Assembly (NCBI GenBank): GCA_965153455.1
Contig: OZ234497.1
Coordinates: 15,548,302-15,612,301, forward strand
Direction: 5' to 3'
From: Sphagnum compactum
Lineage: Eukaryota; Bryophyta; Sphagnopsida; Sphagnales
DNA length: 64,000 nt
In this document: positions 53,701-64,000 of the stretch, one piece after another
How positions within the stretch are numbered: the first letter of the stretch is position 1
Layout of the letters: each line of letters begins with the position of its first letter
Notes under the pieces: model-generated
Database searches by the model: none
Told to the model about the DNA's origin: nothing
Seen by the model: only the letters and a program-made list of their open reading frames with translations
Made by a program: the position numbers and the translations under genes

Positions 53701-56573
53701 TTTTGGTTAATTTTACTCAAACCTTGCGCAAAACCATGTGTGTGCTACATCCATTAAGTTTCATGGTTCATTAACTACATTACAACAAATGTGTTAAGTT
53801 TTTCCACAGAGGTGTCACAAGTTAGCATTCCATTGCACAAAAGAGTATTAGAGTGCATGTTTGTGGCTAAAGCTAGTGTGTTTAGATTGGGAGAAAATTA
53901 ATGTTACTCAAATGCACGAACTGCTTGCATGGTTGCACATTATTCAAGGCACTATGTGTCTACTATGTAGAAATGATAAGAACTATAAAAAAGCTACCAA
54001 AATAATAATCTAGCAGTGACTTTTAAGAAGTGTGGAGTTGGAAAAACAGCTGAGCAATAATGAAGGAGTTCATAGGGAGCAAATGGTTTGGAGAACCAAG
54101 ATATAAGTTAGGGTCCAAGTTTTTTTTTCATTTTTTATTGTTTTTCATTGGTTTTTTTTCACTTGTTGAAGTTGAAATTGTGAAAGAATGGAAAGCATTT
54201 TGTGAATTGAAGACATTGTTGAGTGCACAATCCTCATTTTAATTTTTAGCACATCTAGCGTTGACATGGTCAGATTTGTAAATCCACTAAAGGTTGTTGC
54301 TCAAAGGAACACATTTCTAACTTTTGTAAATGCACAAAACGAAAATGTTTCAATAATGAAGATAAAAAGTTTCGATCATAAAGGTTAAAACATCCATTTT
54401 CACAAGTTGAAGGAAATTCATGCTCATATTAATACTTATTACCACCAATATCTTGTGCATAAGCTCATCCATTGTGTGTGTAGCAAGAAGCAAGAGAAAG
54501 AACATGAGAAAAATTGAAAAAAAAGAAAAACAGAAGTGAACTTAATCTTCTTATATGCAAAAATCACAATTTTATCAATTAGACCCAATGCCTTTAGACA
54601 CATCCATTGTATCTTTTCAGGAAAAAAAGAAAAAGTGAAAAAGGGTTCAATTCAAAAGTTCAATTTGCTTCAATTCAATCCCTAGGATTTTGGATCTTGA
54701 ATTGTCATCTAAAGTGACCCTCAGAGCAAGTTCACCCCAAACCCCCTATTTGGGCTTCTACAAAGTTTCCACATTTTCACATCCAACATAAAGTGTAACT
54801 AATCAGTCTTTTTTTTTGCTCTTTTCTTTTCAATTTGTGATATAGCCAACACCATGAGGATCCCAAAACAAATTTCACATTAATTGGTGACTCATTTGTT
54901 GACAAATGTCAAAACAATAGGTAATAAACATAAATGTGGCAACTCTCTCCCAAAAACAATTCTTGAAAACTTGATTGTTTTGGAAAAAATGAGGGAATTC
55001 ACAACTATATATATATAATGAATTTTTGTAACCAAAAAAAGTAACGTTAATTGTCTCACCAATCCAGCCCATAAACATGAAATTTAGAATGGTATAAGAT
55101 ATTTAAATGACAACACTTGAGCCAATCATTATGGGCAACCGATCAAAATTAGTCAAATTTTCTTTGATTGGTGCTTGTGAGGATGAAAATTTATGGGTGC
55201 AAACCAATGTTGGCCAATTCTTAATTCTAATACTTTATTAGGCAAGTCTTTCAAATTTATTTCTTTCATTATTACACAAGGTATCAAATACCTAACTTTT
55301 GAAAAACAAATGGGCCCACCTAATATCAATTTGGGTTTGTAAATATTACATTGGTTATCAATTTCTTTGGGTATTATTTTTGCAATACCTACCTATTGAA
55401 TAAGGGGTACTTTTAAGAATAATAACTTGAGAACCACCTAATACCCAGTCACCCATTATGGAAAAGGGTTGATTTTTCTAAATACCCAACCTAGAAACCA
55501 ATTAATATAATGTCAAGGTAGGTTTTAGGGTTTAGGTATTTTTATGGGCTTTGGTTTCTTGTTATTGGTGACAAAAAGGGTTTAGGGTTTGAAAATAACC
55601 TACCTGCCTGAAATGCAAGTAAGTCTTCACACTTGAGTATAAGCAGGGTATTAGGTTTTTCCAAATTGAGACTAAACCAACATGATCTTGAGGGATATTT
55701 GCAAAGTTAATACCATGGAGGTAAGATATTTAGTTAATTCTCATCAAATTTCATACTAGGTAGGCTGGTTTTCAAAACTCTACTCTAGATCTAGTTACCC
55801 AAATCAAAAGTCAATATCCAGCCAATGCAGGTCCAAACTGGTGTTGTACCTGTATATTGGCTTAACCTAGGTATATGGTATTGTTACAAGTAATGGTATG
55901 AGAGAACATACTTGACTTGTATCAAAGTTCATATTTATTTAAGCAAGATAGTTATTGGGGTGGGTATGAAGTTAAGGTTTGCAACCTCCATACCATACCA
56001 GCTTGGGTTTCTCATGTGGCTATATTGTGTCCAATCCTAGTTGTTGGGGTTGCATGCAGTGGATAGAGCTAGGTTAGCCTATGTCTTTCAGGGCACTTGG
56101 GAAGGTGTTAGGATTTAGTGCCCACAATGCAATTGTTTCCTCTCTCAATGTTCATAGCTATGCGAGATTGCTGCAATCTTGTTGCTCAACTAGTTTTCCT
56201 TCAACATTCAATGAGGTATGTTTATTTGTGGAAGGAAAGGAATGAAGGGAACCCCTCCCTCTCCCTTCTCTTCCATTTGCTCCTCCCTTAGTTGGGGATT
56301 TAAAGAGAGGATTTTTCTCCTACCTAGTCCAGAAGGATTGGCTAAGGAGGGGATTCAGTTTGCTCCCCCTCCATCTTTTAGTGACGATACTATACCGGTG
56401 TTCATATAACTTCAATATGAAGTTCAAAAAAATTATACCAATTTCATATTCATATCCCACCCAATATTCATACCCTATTTATATCTTAGCAGGTGAAACC
56501 TAAGTTCATATTCATAACAGTCTGCTACAAATAAAGGATGGGATCCTTCATACCAGGATCAATAAAATATAAA
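50726..56573. other. Long AT-rich spacer
   Basis: No supported gene. A GC-richer patch of about 80 bp at 52820-52900 (with GTGTGGCGTGCGTC) stands out but is not identified. GGTA/TACC-rich sequence resembling 11400-12150 lies at about 55200-56050. Confidence 0.4.
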
Positions 56574-56592
56574 ACACACACACACACACACA
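56574..56592. repeat. (CA)n microsatellite
   Basis: An uninterrupted AC run of 19 bases lies next to the left end of the TIR element. Confidence 0.85.
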
Positions 56593-56598
56593 AACATA

Positions 56599-57216
56599 TA
56601 TAGGGTAGATCGGCCACTGACTGAACACTTAAGAGCTCAGGGCAGGCTGGATCCAAGGGGAGAGCTCCGTTGTTTTTTGACATCAAAACAAAACTTGAAC
56701 CTCTCCTCTTGGCACATTTGACATATTAACAATTGTTGAAAACAGTTTACAAATAAGAAAGTTATGGCCCCCCAATGTAAGGGGATCGAGAACTCAAAAA
56801 AACAAGCCACCAAACACTACAAAGCAGGTTCCCGAACACACAAATAATTCCTTGTATGTTGCTCTGTTGCTATTATAGTTCAAAGATGATTTGTAAAACT
56901 TCAGGTGGTGTTCCTATAGCACTTTAAATCATATGAAATGAATAAGAAATAAGAAAGTTACAAGGTTTGAAAGTAGGAGGGTTCCAAAGAGAAGAAAAAA
57001 GAAAAAAAAAACACAATTTATAAGTTGAAAAGCTTTATTTTCTTCTTGTTATTTTTTCATTACTCCTTTTCCTTTGCATTTCAAAGATGATTTCTAGAGC
57101 TTGAAGTAGTGCTCCCATAACATTTTAAATCGCTCAAAATCAAGCACATATGATGAATATATAAATAAATATTTGGTCATAGGCAGGTGATCAATGATGG
57201 GCTGGTCTACCCTATA
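56599..57216. mobile_element. Non-autonomous TIR element, about 618 bp
   Basis: The left end TATAGGGTAGATCGGCC (56599-56615) pairs with the right end at 57200-57216, matching 15 of 17 positions as reverse complement. The next bases match more weakly (GAACAC against GATCAC). Inside are two diverged direct copies of a 53-bp unit beginning TTCAAAGATGATTT (near 56879 and 57081). There is no transposase frame. TIR length and size suit a MITE or deletion derivative. Confidence 0.5.
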
Positions 57217-57316
57217 TCCACACAACACTGGTTGAAACCCATTTTCAGGCTATGGAAAGGTTGTACTTCATCTAAAGTATAGTGTACAGGCAATTTCATT
57301 GCTCTGGGGTGGGCCT

Positions 57317-57780
57317 GCTCTCATACCAGTTGCAGAACCCTCAGGCTGTCAGGACTCAGGTCTCCGTAATAAGTTTAAGTTATAGTTTGCTTCTTGCAGA
57401 CCCTGAGATTTGAGATTCTCCAGCTCTGCAACGCCAAACTATGCGTGGGTTTCGATCTGGACAGCTGATCTACAAGGGGAAGAAGAAGAGTGTCCTGTAG
57501 TAGACAACAATATATCTGCAATCAACTGACAACAGCTAAATAATAGATATATATATAGATCTAGAGAGCGAGAGAGAGAGATCACAAAAGCTCTCATTCA
57601 GAAACCTGAAGTCATTCTTCTCCTGAACAAAGACAACAAAAAGAATCATAGAACAAATACATACTACAGCAGAAGATCTCATAATTTGAGTGAGCTTTTC
57701 TCTCCCAACCAAAAAAAAAGGCAAGGGGCCACAGTTTGCAGCTCATGCCAGTCTGCCTTCACCAAGGGACATACATGGCA
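57317..57780 (-). mobile_element. Probable LTR with adjoining primer binding site, fragment
   Basis: On the minus strand a sequence ends in TTCTGCA, then AC, then TGGTATGAGAGC (plus 57317-57328), which matches the usual initiator-tRNA-Met primer site TGGTATCAGAGC at 11 of 12 bases. Upstream on the same strand lie a CT-rich tract and a TATA-rich segment (CTATATATATATCT, plus 57545-57561), laid out like an LTR promoter. The start of the LTR could not be fixed, so the upper bound is approximate. No gag or pol was found on the internal side, which instead runs into the TIR element. Confidence 0.4.
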
Positions 57781-59122
57781 CCAAACCATTTGAATGCACT
57801 GTTCTGGATCAGTCCACATTCTCATAGTCTTTGAAAATTTGTCCTAGTCCTGAAATTTTCATGAAGTCAGATTCATTTGATGCTATCTTGTTTTCCAAGT
57901 CTGGATTTTACCAACTTAGGGCTTGCGGAACTTGGACTTACTTTTAGAACAAATAATATTGGAAGGTGCTTCAATATATTTACTATCAAAACAACCACAC
58001 ATCAATAGTTAGTTTCTTAGGTCAAATTTCCAGAAGAAATTATTATTTTAATTATTTGACATTAATGTGCCAAATCTGCCAGCACACTATGAAATACCTC
58101 TCTTTTCCTGCTCTTTTTTTTTGTTTTTTCATGTTTTATGAGTTTCTCATGGTCTCTATATCATAAATTTGCTCCTGCCATGTATATGTGTTTTTATAAT
58201 ATTTGGGTTCCATGTTGCTTCACATTACCAGTGACAATGATTAAATTACTTTTCATCTACATAATAATTTTATTGTAATTAATTTTGTCTTTTCAAAAAA
58301 TAAAAAATTTATAAATTTCACTACATGTCATTTTGTTCCATTAATATTTTTTTTCATTTTTGATTTGATAGACAAAATGTCAACAAAAGTTTGATTCATT
58401 AAATAAGTTCACAACAAGATACAAATAGACAAAAAATTTGAAAAAATAGTGAAAGGATGTTAAAAAAGCAACAAGATACAAACAAACAAAAACATTGAAA
58501 AGATGCAAGACAACCAACAAGAAGTGATTCTAAAATGAAATTTGATCTATGAAACATTATAATCTACAATGACTTTGGAATTGATGATCATCAAAATCCC
58601 ATCTACATAAACTAGTTCCAATAAAACATTGTCATTGGAATTTTAAAATGTGTTCTAAATTAAGTGCTAATGAAATGTTGATGCAATTATTGCTTTGATG
58701 TTGTGATGATATTATAACACATTGTGATGATTCATCATTGTATTATAACATTATTATAACATCATATTAATAATTGATCAACATTTCACTAGCATTTAAC
58801 TTTAAATACATTGTTAAAATGTTGTAAAAACATATATACATGGAAAGGACAAGTTTGTGATATTCTTTAGTCATCTTGAACAATATTTTTTCTTTAAATT
58901 TTACTATAAACTTATAAAGCTATCAATGTTGTCATTACAAAATATTTCAAGAACATTGAAGCGTATTTGGAAAGCAACTTATATCCTTCCTAGAAGGATT
59001 TTAAACATGTTGCTTACAAGTGAAAGGATTTACGCTTACTTATAGGCGTAAGAACCCTCCCACTGTTAAGGAGTAAGTGTGGTGTTTGTCCCCCTCTTAT
59101 GCCTCAGGATCTACTTATTGGG
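57781..59122. other. AT-rich spacer
   Basis: No gene. Short direct repeats of ACAAGATACAAA occur at 58414 and 58471, and TTATAACA words cluster at 58700-58760. Confidence 0.4.
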
Positions 59123-59645
59123 TTCATGTAACCTTTGCCTTGTGCTTTACAAAGTGTAAAGCCCAGGGGTCAAGGACATTCCCAAAATGTGGGGCCAGAC
59201 TTGGCTATCCTAGGCACCTTATTTTGGGAATGCCCCAACTTTGAGCCATTTCTTGGTCACTCCTTCATATTTTATGGGTTTCTCATGGCCTCCATACCTA
59301 AACCCTAACTTTCAAGTTTATCTCCATTTTATCATAAAGGACTTGGAGAAATTTCCTCATGTATTTGGAGGGTAACATATATCCATAAATAGATTCTCTC
59401 TTAGGAAAAAGCAGAATCTTTACATGCTCCCTTACACAATCTTGCACCAATGCCTCGCACTCTTAACAAATAGCTGCAAGAAGCATCCCTTCCTACACCT
59501 CCTCATGTACCCTTGGTATGTTGAGGTTCATGATAAAGTTTGCCTTGTGCCAAGGATTGATAAAAGTTATGGGTGACATCCGAAGTGAGAGGCATTGCCA
59601 TAATGTGGGGCTGGACTCAGCTATGGCCTTGTACTAAGCCCCTTA
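59123..59645. repeat. Diverged direct repeat, unit about 110 bp
   Basis: Copies at about 59123-59228 and 59527-59640 share GGTTCATG, TTTGCCTTGTGC, AATGTGGGGC, GACT and GCTAT in the same order, roughly two thirds identical by eye. The first copy also has an inverted repeat, ACATTCCCAAAAT and ATTTTGGGAATGC, that could form a hairpin. Confidence 0.5.
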
Positions 59646-61689
59646 CAACTGCTGCAATTGTTTTCCCCCAATCTGCCCTTTGCCCCATTTTATTTCACCT
59701 TGTCATGTTTTGCACCCATAACCTTCCATGTTATGGGCACACAACATGCATGTAGTAGCATGTACCAAAGGTCACATTACATGCCGGGTAGCAATCCACC
59801 AAAATTTTGACCTGAAAAATACAGTTATGGCTTATGCGAAGGATTTTCCATGGAAAAAAATGGCTCAGATTTCGCCAGATTTGTATGATAACTTCCAGTA
59901 AGTTACAAGTAGGTAGCCAAGAACATACAAGGATTCTGTTTTTTTCTATTTCATATCTATTATGTAGCCAGATTTGGCTAAATCATCTTATGGATGATCA
60001 CCACTTCAGGTACATCACAAAAAATAGTCATTTCTTCACCTTTATCTGTTTCATGCCACACTTCACCCTACAGCAAAGCACTCTCTTGAATGTGGAAGTA
60101 GAGAGAGAGTAGTTACCTATCATTATTTCATCTGAAAAATTGTCACCCAAAACAATGAATCCCACAAGATGACAACATATGGATTCCCAAATTATCACCC
60201 TGTTGTGCGGTAGGAGCATAGGCATGAGGAAAAGGAGGTTGCAAAAGGTGACAAAACATGATATGTACACTGATAATTTGTTTTGTTTTTGTTTTGTCTT
60301 AAGGCATGGTGTGAGGAATGTGGGCTTTGTGGGGGGGGGGGGGGGGGGGTAACCGACAACTCTACAGCTGGATTCACACTAAGGGTTAGCAGGAATAGTT
60401 TTATTCCATTTAATGAGATAGATAAAATAGTTTAACTGGGGTTAATTTAACCCCTATGTTGAACCTTCTTCATATTGAGGGCCTTTCCAAATTATGCAAA
60501 AAGTTTGTGCAGCTTGGGGAAACTTAGGAATTTTTTCTTTGCTGCTTGAAAGGGCACTTTGGAGAACTCCCGAGAAAGTTTTTTCTGGATGCTAGAAAAT
60601 TTGTGGGCATTTCGGGAATTTTACTCTGCTCAAAAATTTCGGGCAGATGATAAAGGTTGGATGTTTTCCAATTCTGCTCAAAAAATTTCACTCTAGAAAA
60701 ATTCTGATACTAAAAAAATTGGGCAGCAGTTTAGGCTTTAAAAAAAATGTTGCCCAATAATTTGGGCAGATTATGAAGGTAAAAAAAGTTTCCATCACCT
60801 GCCCAAAATCTGGGAAATCTGTAGATTGGGAAAAACTTTATTCAGTTTGCAACGAAAAATCCTCAATGTGAACCCACCATTCCAGGTGCTGTCTCAAGTT
60901 GAAGACAGAATCTTGGGAACATGAGGGGGGTATTTTACAAGGGTCAGTTCCAATGTCTTTGTTTCGGGTGAAACTTTGCTAATTTTTGACAAAGAACTTT
61001 AGAAAATTTTGTTTCTCTAGTGTAAATTTGAATAATTTAAAAAAAAATGGTTAAAATTCGCCAAATCTTGGATAGAAAAAATTAAAAACAAACACTGATC
61101 AGTTTAGTCATTAAAGAATCCTTTAAATACTGAAATGATGAACCTGATGCAGTTGTGAAAACCATCATAATTATCACAGGTTAATCATGATCTGAATAAT
61201 TTCACAACTCATGTCTCACACAATCATACGAGACTAGTTGCACATTCGTGTAGGAATTCGCCGAAAAAATTTGGTTCAAACTTGACTAAAATGTGTGAAT
61301 GACATTTAGAGTACTGTGTGTGCATGATATGATGCTCAAGGAGATCATTTTTTTCTATATTTTTTGAAACAACTGAGATAAAGGAGTATGCTTTTTGTAT
61401 GTTATAAAATATTTCAAAGGAATATTTATTAAAATAAAAAATATTTTGAAATATATTTAAAACATATTCCTCATAATTAATTCTAAACACCTTAGTTACA
61501 TTTTAAATTTATTATAAAAAACTTACTTCCTAAAGGAATTGTTTGCACCTTATAAAATTTTCACATTGTTTGAAAAAAGAAATTAAAAATGACAGTTCTA
61601 GATCTGGCTAGAGAAATTTTTAGTTTTATGAACGAGTGTTGGGCAGTTCTTTACTCTCATGAAGAACCTCTGGTTCTAAAAAATGAATC
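59646..61689. other. AT-rich spacer
   Basis: No gene. Related words AATTTCGGGCAGATGATAAA (about 60635) and TAATTTGGGCAGATTATGAA (about 60756) form a diverged direct repeat. Confidence 0.4.
60331..60349. repeat. Poly-G run, 19 bases
   Basis: A homopolymer of 19 G in otherwise AT-rich spacer. Its length in the assembly should be treated as approximate. Confidence 0.8.
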
Positions 61690-61790
61690 TGATTATGGGT
61701 CTAACCCAGGTAATCTCCCAACAGGGGTTTGAACCTGCCATAAACTAGGGGCAGAGTCATTATTAGGCACTGGTGAGCTTTGCTTGTTCC
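61690..61790 (-). mobile_element. Possible tRNA-derived SINE remnant
   Basis: The minus strand reads GGCAGGTTCAAACCCCTGTT, close to a pol III B box (GGTTCRANNCC). A weak A-box-like stretch lies about 40 bp upstream on that strand. No tRNA fold or 3' tail could be confirmed. Confidence 0.2.
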
Positions 61791-62720
61791 ATCTAAATTT
61801 GTGCTGTTGACAGCTGCTGCTGCTGTTCACTGATGATGCAGTAGAGACTAGTGCACCTGCAGGGAGCTGAGAGCTGGTTTGTTGCAAAGAGCTGAGCAGC
61901 TGTACACTAGATTTTGGTGAAGACCGAAAAACAAATTTGTAAAATCTTTAGACAGGTGCTTCAGCTCCTGCGTTGAACTGATGATTTCTTCTTCATCATG
62001 ATCATCTTTGAATTTGATCTCTCATGAATATTCTCCTCCTCCTCCTTCTCCTTCTTCTCATGTGTTTTACCAGCTGAATTTTTGTTTGTCGTGCTCTTCG
62101 GCTTTCCCCGCTGATATGGAATCAATATTGTTATTTGTGATGATTCTGATCTGATTTCCAAATGTTTTCCAACTTCTTTGTGATCTGATCGACTCTCCAG
62201 AGATCTGGTGATTGAGTAGTCATGTGTTGATCAATCCAGGACGTGTTATGATATTCTTGTTCTTGTTCTTGTGCTATGTGATCAATCATCTCTAGTTCTT
62301 GATCATCTTCATTTGGATAGTGTTTTTTTCTCGAATCGACTGCTGATGATGATCTTGCAGTGAGCTTGCAGCTGTTTGTTTATTTGTTGCGTGATCATAA
62401 ATGAACACCAGGCTGATTGTGATGCAGCGTGCTGTGATCTGAGCTGCGGATGTGATGGCGTGAGATCGACGATTGACTAGCGCACAATGTCGACAGCTTT
62501 GTTTCATGATGCACTACTCTTGAACTGCATCTGCATTATGAATTCTGAAGCTTTTTCCAATTTACTGAACAAAAAGACGTTTGATCAAACTCATCTGCAA
62601 CTGAGCAGTGTGATTACGAGACGTGCTTGATCTGTTGATCTAGTCCTGCAGCAATATCGACTCTCTTCTCCTAGCTACATATATGTCCGTGATCATTGCA
62701 GCTTTCGTTATACTACATAT
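61791..62720 (+). promoter_or_regulatory. Upstream region of the CLE gene
   Basis: The region is richer in GATC words and in GC than the spacer to its left. A minus-strand frame of 64 codons at 61693-61887 and others are short and Ser-rich without domains. It probably holds promoter and 5' leader, but no definite TATA box was assigned. Confidence 0.35.
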
Positions 62721-63855
62721 ATGGCGATAACCACCTGCTGGAGCTCTGCATGTCTATCCGTTTTGCTGCTGGTAATATTGATGATCGCTGTCATGATTCT
62801 GAATCGGACTGATCCCTTCCAACCTGCACCAGGTAAAGAGTGAGTTCGACCTGCATTTCCCTTCAACACTAGCTGATCGGATCGCTCTATTGCAATAGCG
62901 CACTTGGATTCAACCCATCCTAGACGTGCGTGTTCTACTGTGATGGGTATCAAGATAAAGACCGTGTTTTGAGCACAATCTCGATCCAGTCCTGGTCTAC
63001 ATTTCCGCGACCAGTTCCTCCTGCATAACCACTCTTTGCCAGTGCAACGAAAAGCAGCTTGCATGTTATTGATTGGAATCTAGATCTTTCATTGTTAAAA
63101 GGCAGCTCTAATTGAACTTCCATAATCGATGTGCTACTATATTTCAGGATCGTTGCATTTGGATGGAGCATTAGTAGACGTAGAGACACCACAGATACAA
63201 GTTGTAGTATTACTCTCAACTCCGAAGCAGCTGCTTGAGAAGAGCTGGACCGCCTACATCGACCATAGCATGAGCTTGGTGCACTTCGATTCTGAGGTAA
63301 TTCGCACATTCCTCGATCCAAATTAGTCAATGTCCAAATCCGAGTGTTGGTTGTCTGTTGGTCTAGTGAACATGCATTGATTTCAATCGATTCAATTGCT
63401 CTGTGCAGCAGCTGGCGGATTCTCTCGGTCCGTTTTCAGGTATGAGCGTAGAGCAGAACAGAAAACAAGGAGGTGGGCAAGGCGCAGATGGTGGGCGGCA
63501 GCAGCAGCAGCCTCATCGAAAGATGAGGCTGCTGCTGCGACAAGATCATCAAGCACAAAAAGGGAAAGAAATTGGATCCAAGTACAGATATGAATGCAGC
63601 GGTGGAGGAGTAGAGACGAAGAAGAAGAAGGAGGAGGAGGGAATAGTCCTGCGGATCAGAGACAATAATAAGACTGCAGCAGATTCGGTCCATCTGCAAC
63701 ACATCACGAGGAGGAAGCGAATTATTCCAGAGGCTCTGGAAAACTACCGTCTTCCTCGAAGGAAAGTGGCGTTCTCTTCGGACAGAATGGTGCCCACAGG
63801 ACCCAATCCGCTTCATAATTATAGCAACATTTCATCAGAAGTAATAATTCCTTGA
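62721..63855 (+). CDS. CLE-type signalling peptide precursor, three exons
   Basis: Exons 62721-62832, 63148-63296 and 63409-63855 join in phase to 235 residues. Exon 1 begins ATG and encodes a hydrophobic core LSVLLLVILMIAVMIL, a clear signal sequence for secretion. Donors are GTAAAG and GTAATT; acceptors TTTCAG and GTGCAG (a CAGCAG pair that could shift by one codon). Exon 3 has Gln- and Lys/Glu-rich stretches and near the end the dodecapeptide RMVPTGPNPLHN (residues about 213-224), matching the CLE consensus R-x-V-P-T/S-G-P-N/D-P-L-H-N. The two prolines at positions 4 and 7 are those usually hydroxylated. An 11-residue tail follows. CLE peptides are cut from secreted precursors and bind leucine-rich-repeat receptor kinases to control stem cells and growth. 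Most precursors are about 80-120 residues, so this one is long. Exon 2 has no recognised match. Confidence 0.8.
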
Positions 63856-64000
63856 TCAACACGCGGCCGGCATGAATACTCCAGAATCATTCTGATCAAA
63901 TCTTTTAGCCCATAAAATCCTCCTCATCCTCCTCATCATCATCCACCAACGCCATTATTATCGCCATTATTTTCATCCCAGGAGCTTCGTACTGGTACAA
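63856..64000. other. 3' flank of the CLE gene
   Basis: Probable 3' UTR. It contains TCCTCCTCATCCTCCTCATC and ATTATTATCGCCATTATT simple-sequence runs and no coding frame. Confidence 0.4.

Noticed and set aside
63436-63816. Minus-strand frame opposite the CLE exon
   Set aside because: It is antisense to the CLE frame and rich in Leu only because of Lys/Glu/Gln codons on the other strand.

Overview
This is nuclear DNA of a land plant. It has GT-AG split genes with plastid-type leaders, a CLE peptide precursor, AT-rich spacers full of decayed transposons and simple repeats, and gene-edge telobox and TATA signals. The wide spacing and many old repeats fit a large genome such as a fern, lycophyte or gymnosperm. 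The sequence alone does not settle which. No bacterial, plastid or mitochondrial block was recognised.

Layout. (1) 1-2290: the 3' part of a low-complexity Ser/Gln/Glu-rich gene, whose last 300 bp are duplicated in tandem just past its stop codon. (2) 2426-3036: a tandem duplication and a strong hairpin. (3) 4638-6802 (+): a three-exon gene for a probable plastid membrane protein of unknown function. (4) 6803-14841: AT-rich spacer with a small TIR element and a broken pogo-type transposase. (5) 14842-20617 (+): a four-copy repeat, then an eleven-exon proline iminopeptidase gene with an intact catalytic triad. (6) 21648-25172 (-): a three-exon pyruvate-kinase-like gene of the PKP4/bacterial type, convergent with the peptidase gene. 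(7) 25300-41680: tandem repeats, spacer, a second copy of the small TIR element, a GC-rich palindrome-rich block and an array of TTTCATCCATG motifs. (8) 41742-43606 (+): a candidate gene of unknown function behind a palindrome, a TATA box and teloboxes. (9) 43755-46150: further repeats. (10) 46150-48345 (+): an organellar-type 5'-3' exonuclease whose 5' region carries a tandem duplication. (11) 48346-61690: spacer with a 618-bp TIR element, a probable LTR fragment and smaller duplications. (12) 62721-63855 (+): a three-exon CLE-type signalling peptide gene.

The genes do not form an operon or a shared pathway. Peptide turnover, pyruvate-kinase-like metabolism, organellar DNA processing and peptide signalling simply sit near each other. 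Exon boundaries were read by eye. For the 4638, peptidase, pyruvate kinase and CLE models, the exon lengths sum to a multiple of three and the splice phases agree at each junction, which supports them. The most notable items are the CLE precursor (unusually long, with a textbook dodecapeptide), arrays of a TTTCATCCATG motif in the same orientation just upstream of two plus-strand genes, and large repeat-built or low-complexity additions to two otherwise conserved enzymes.
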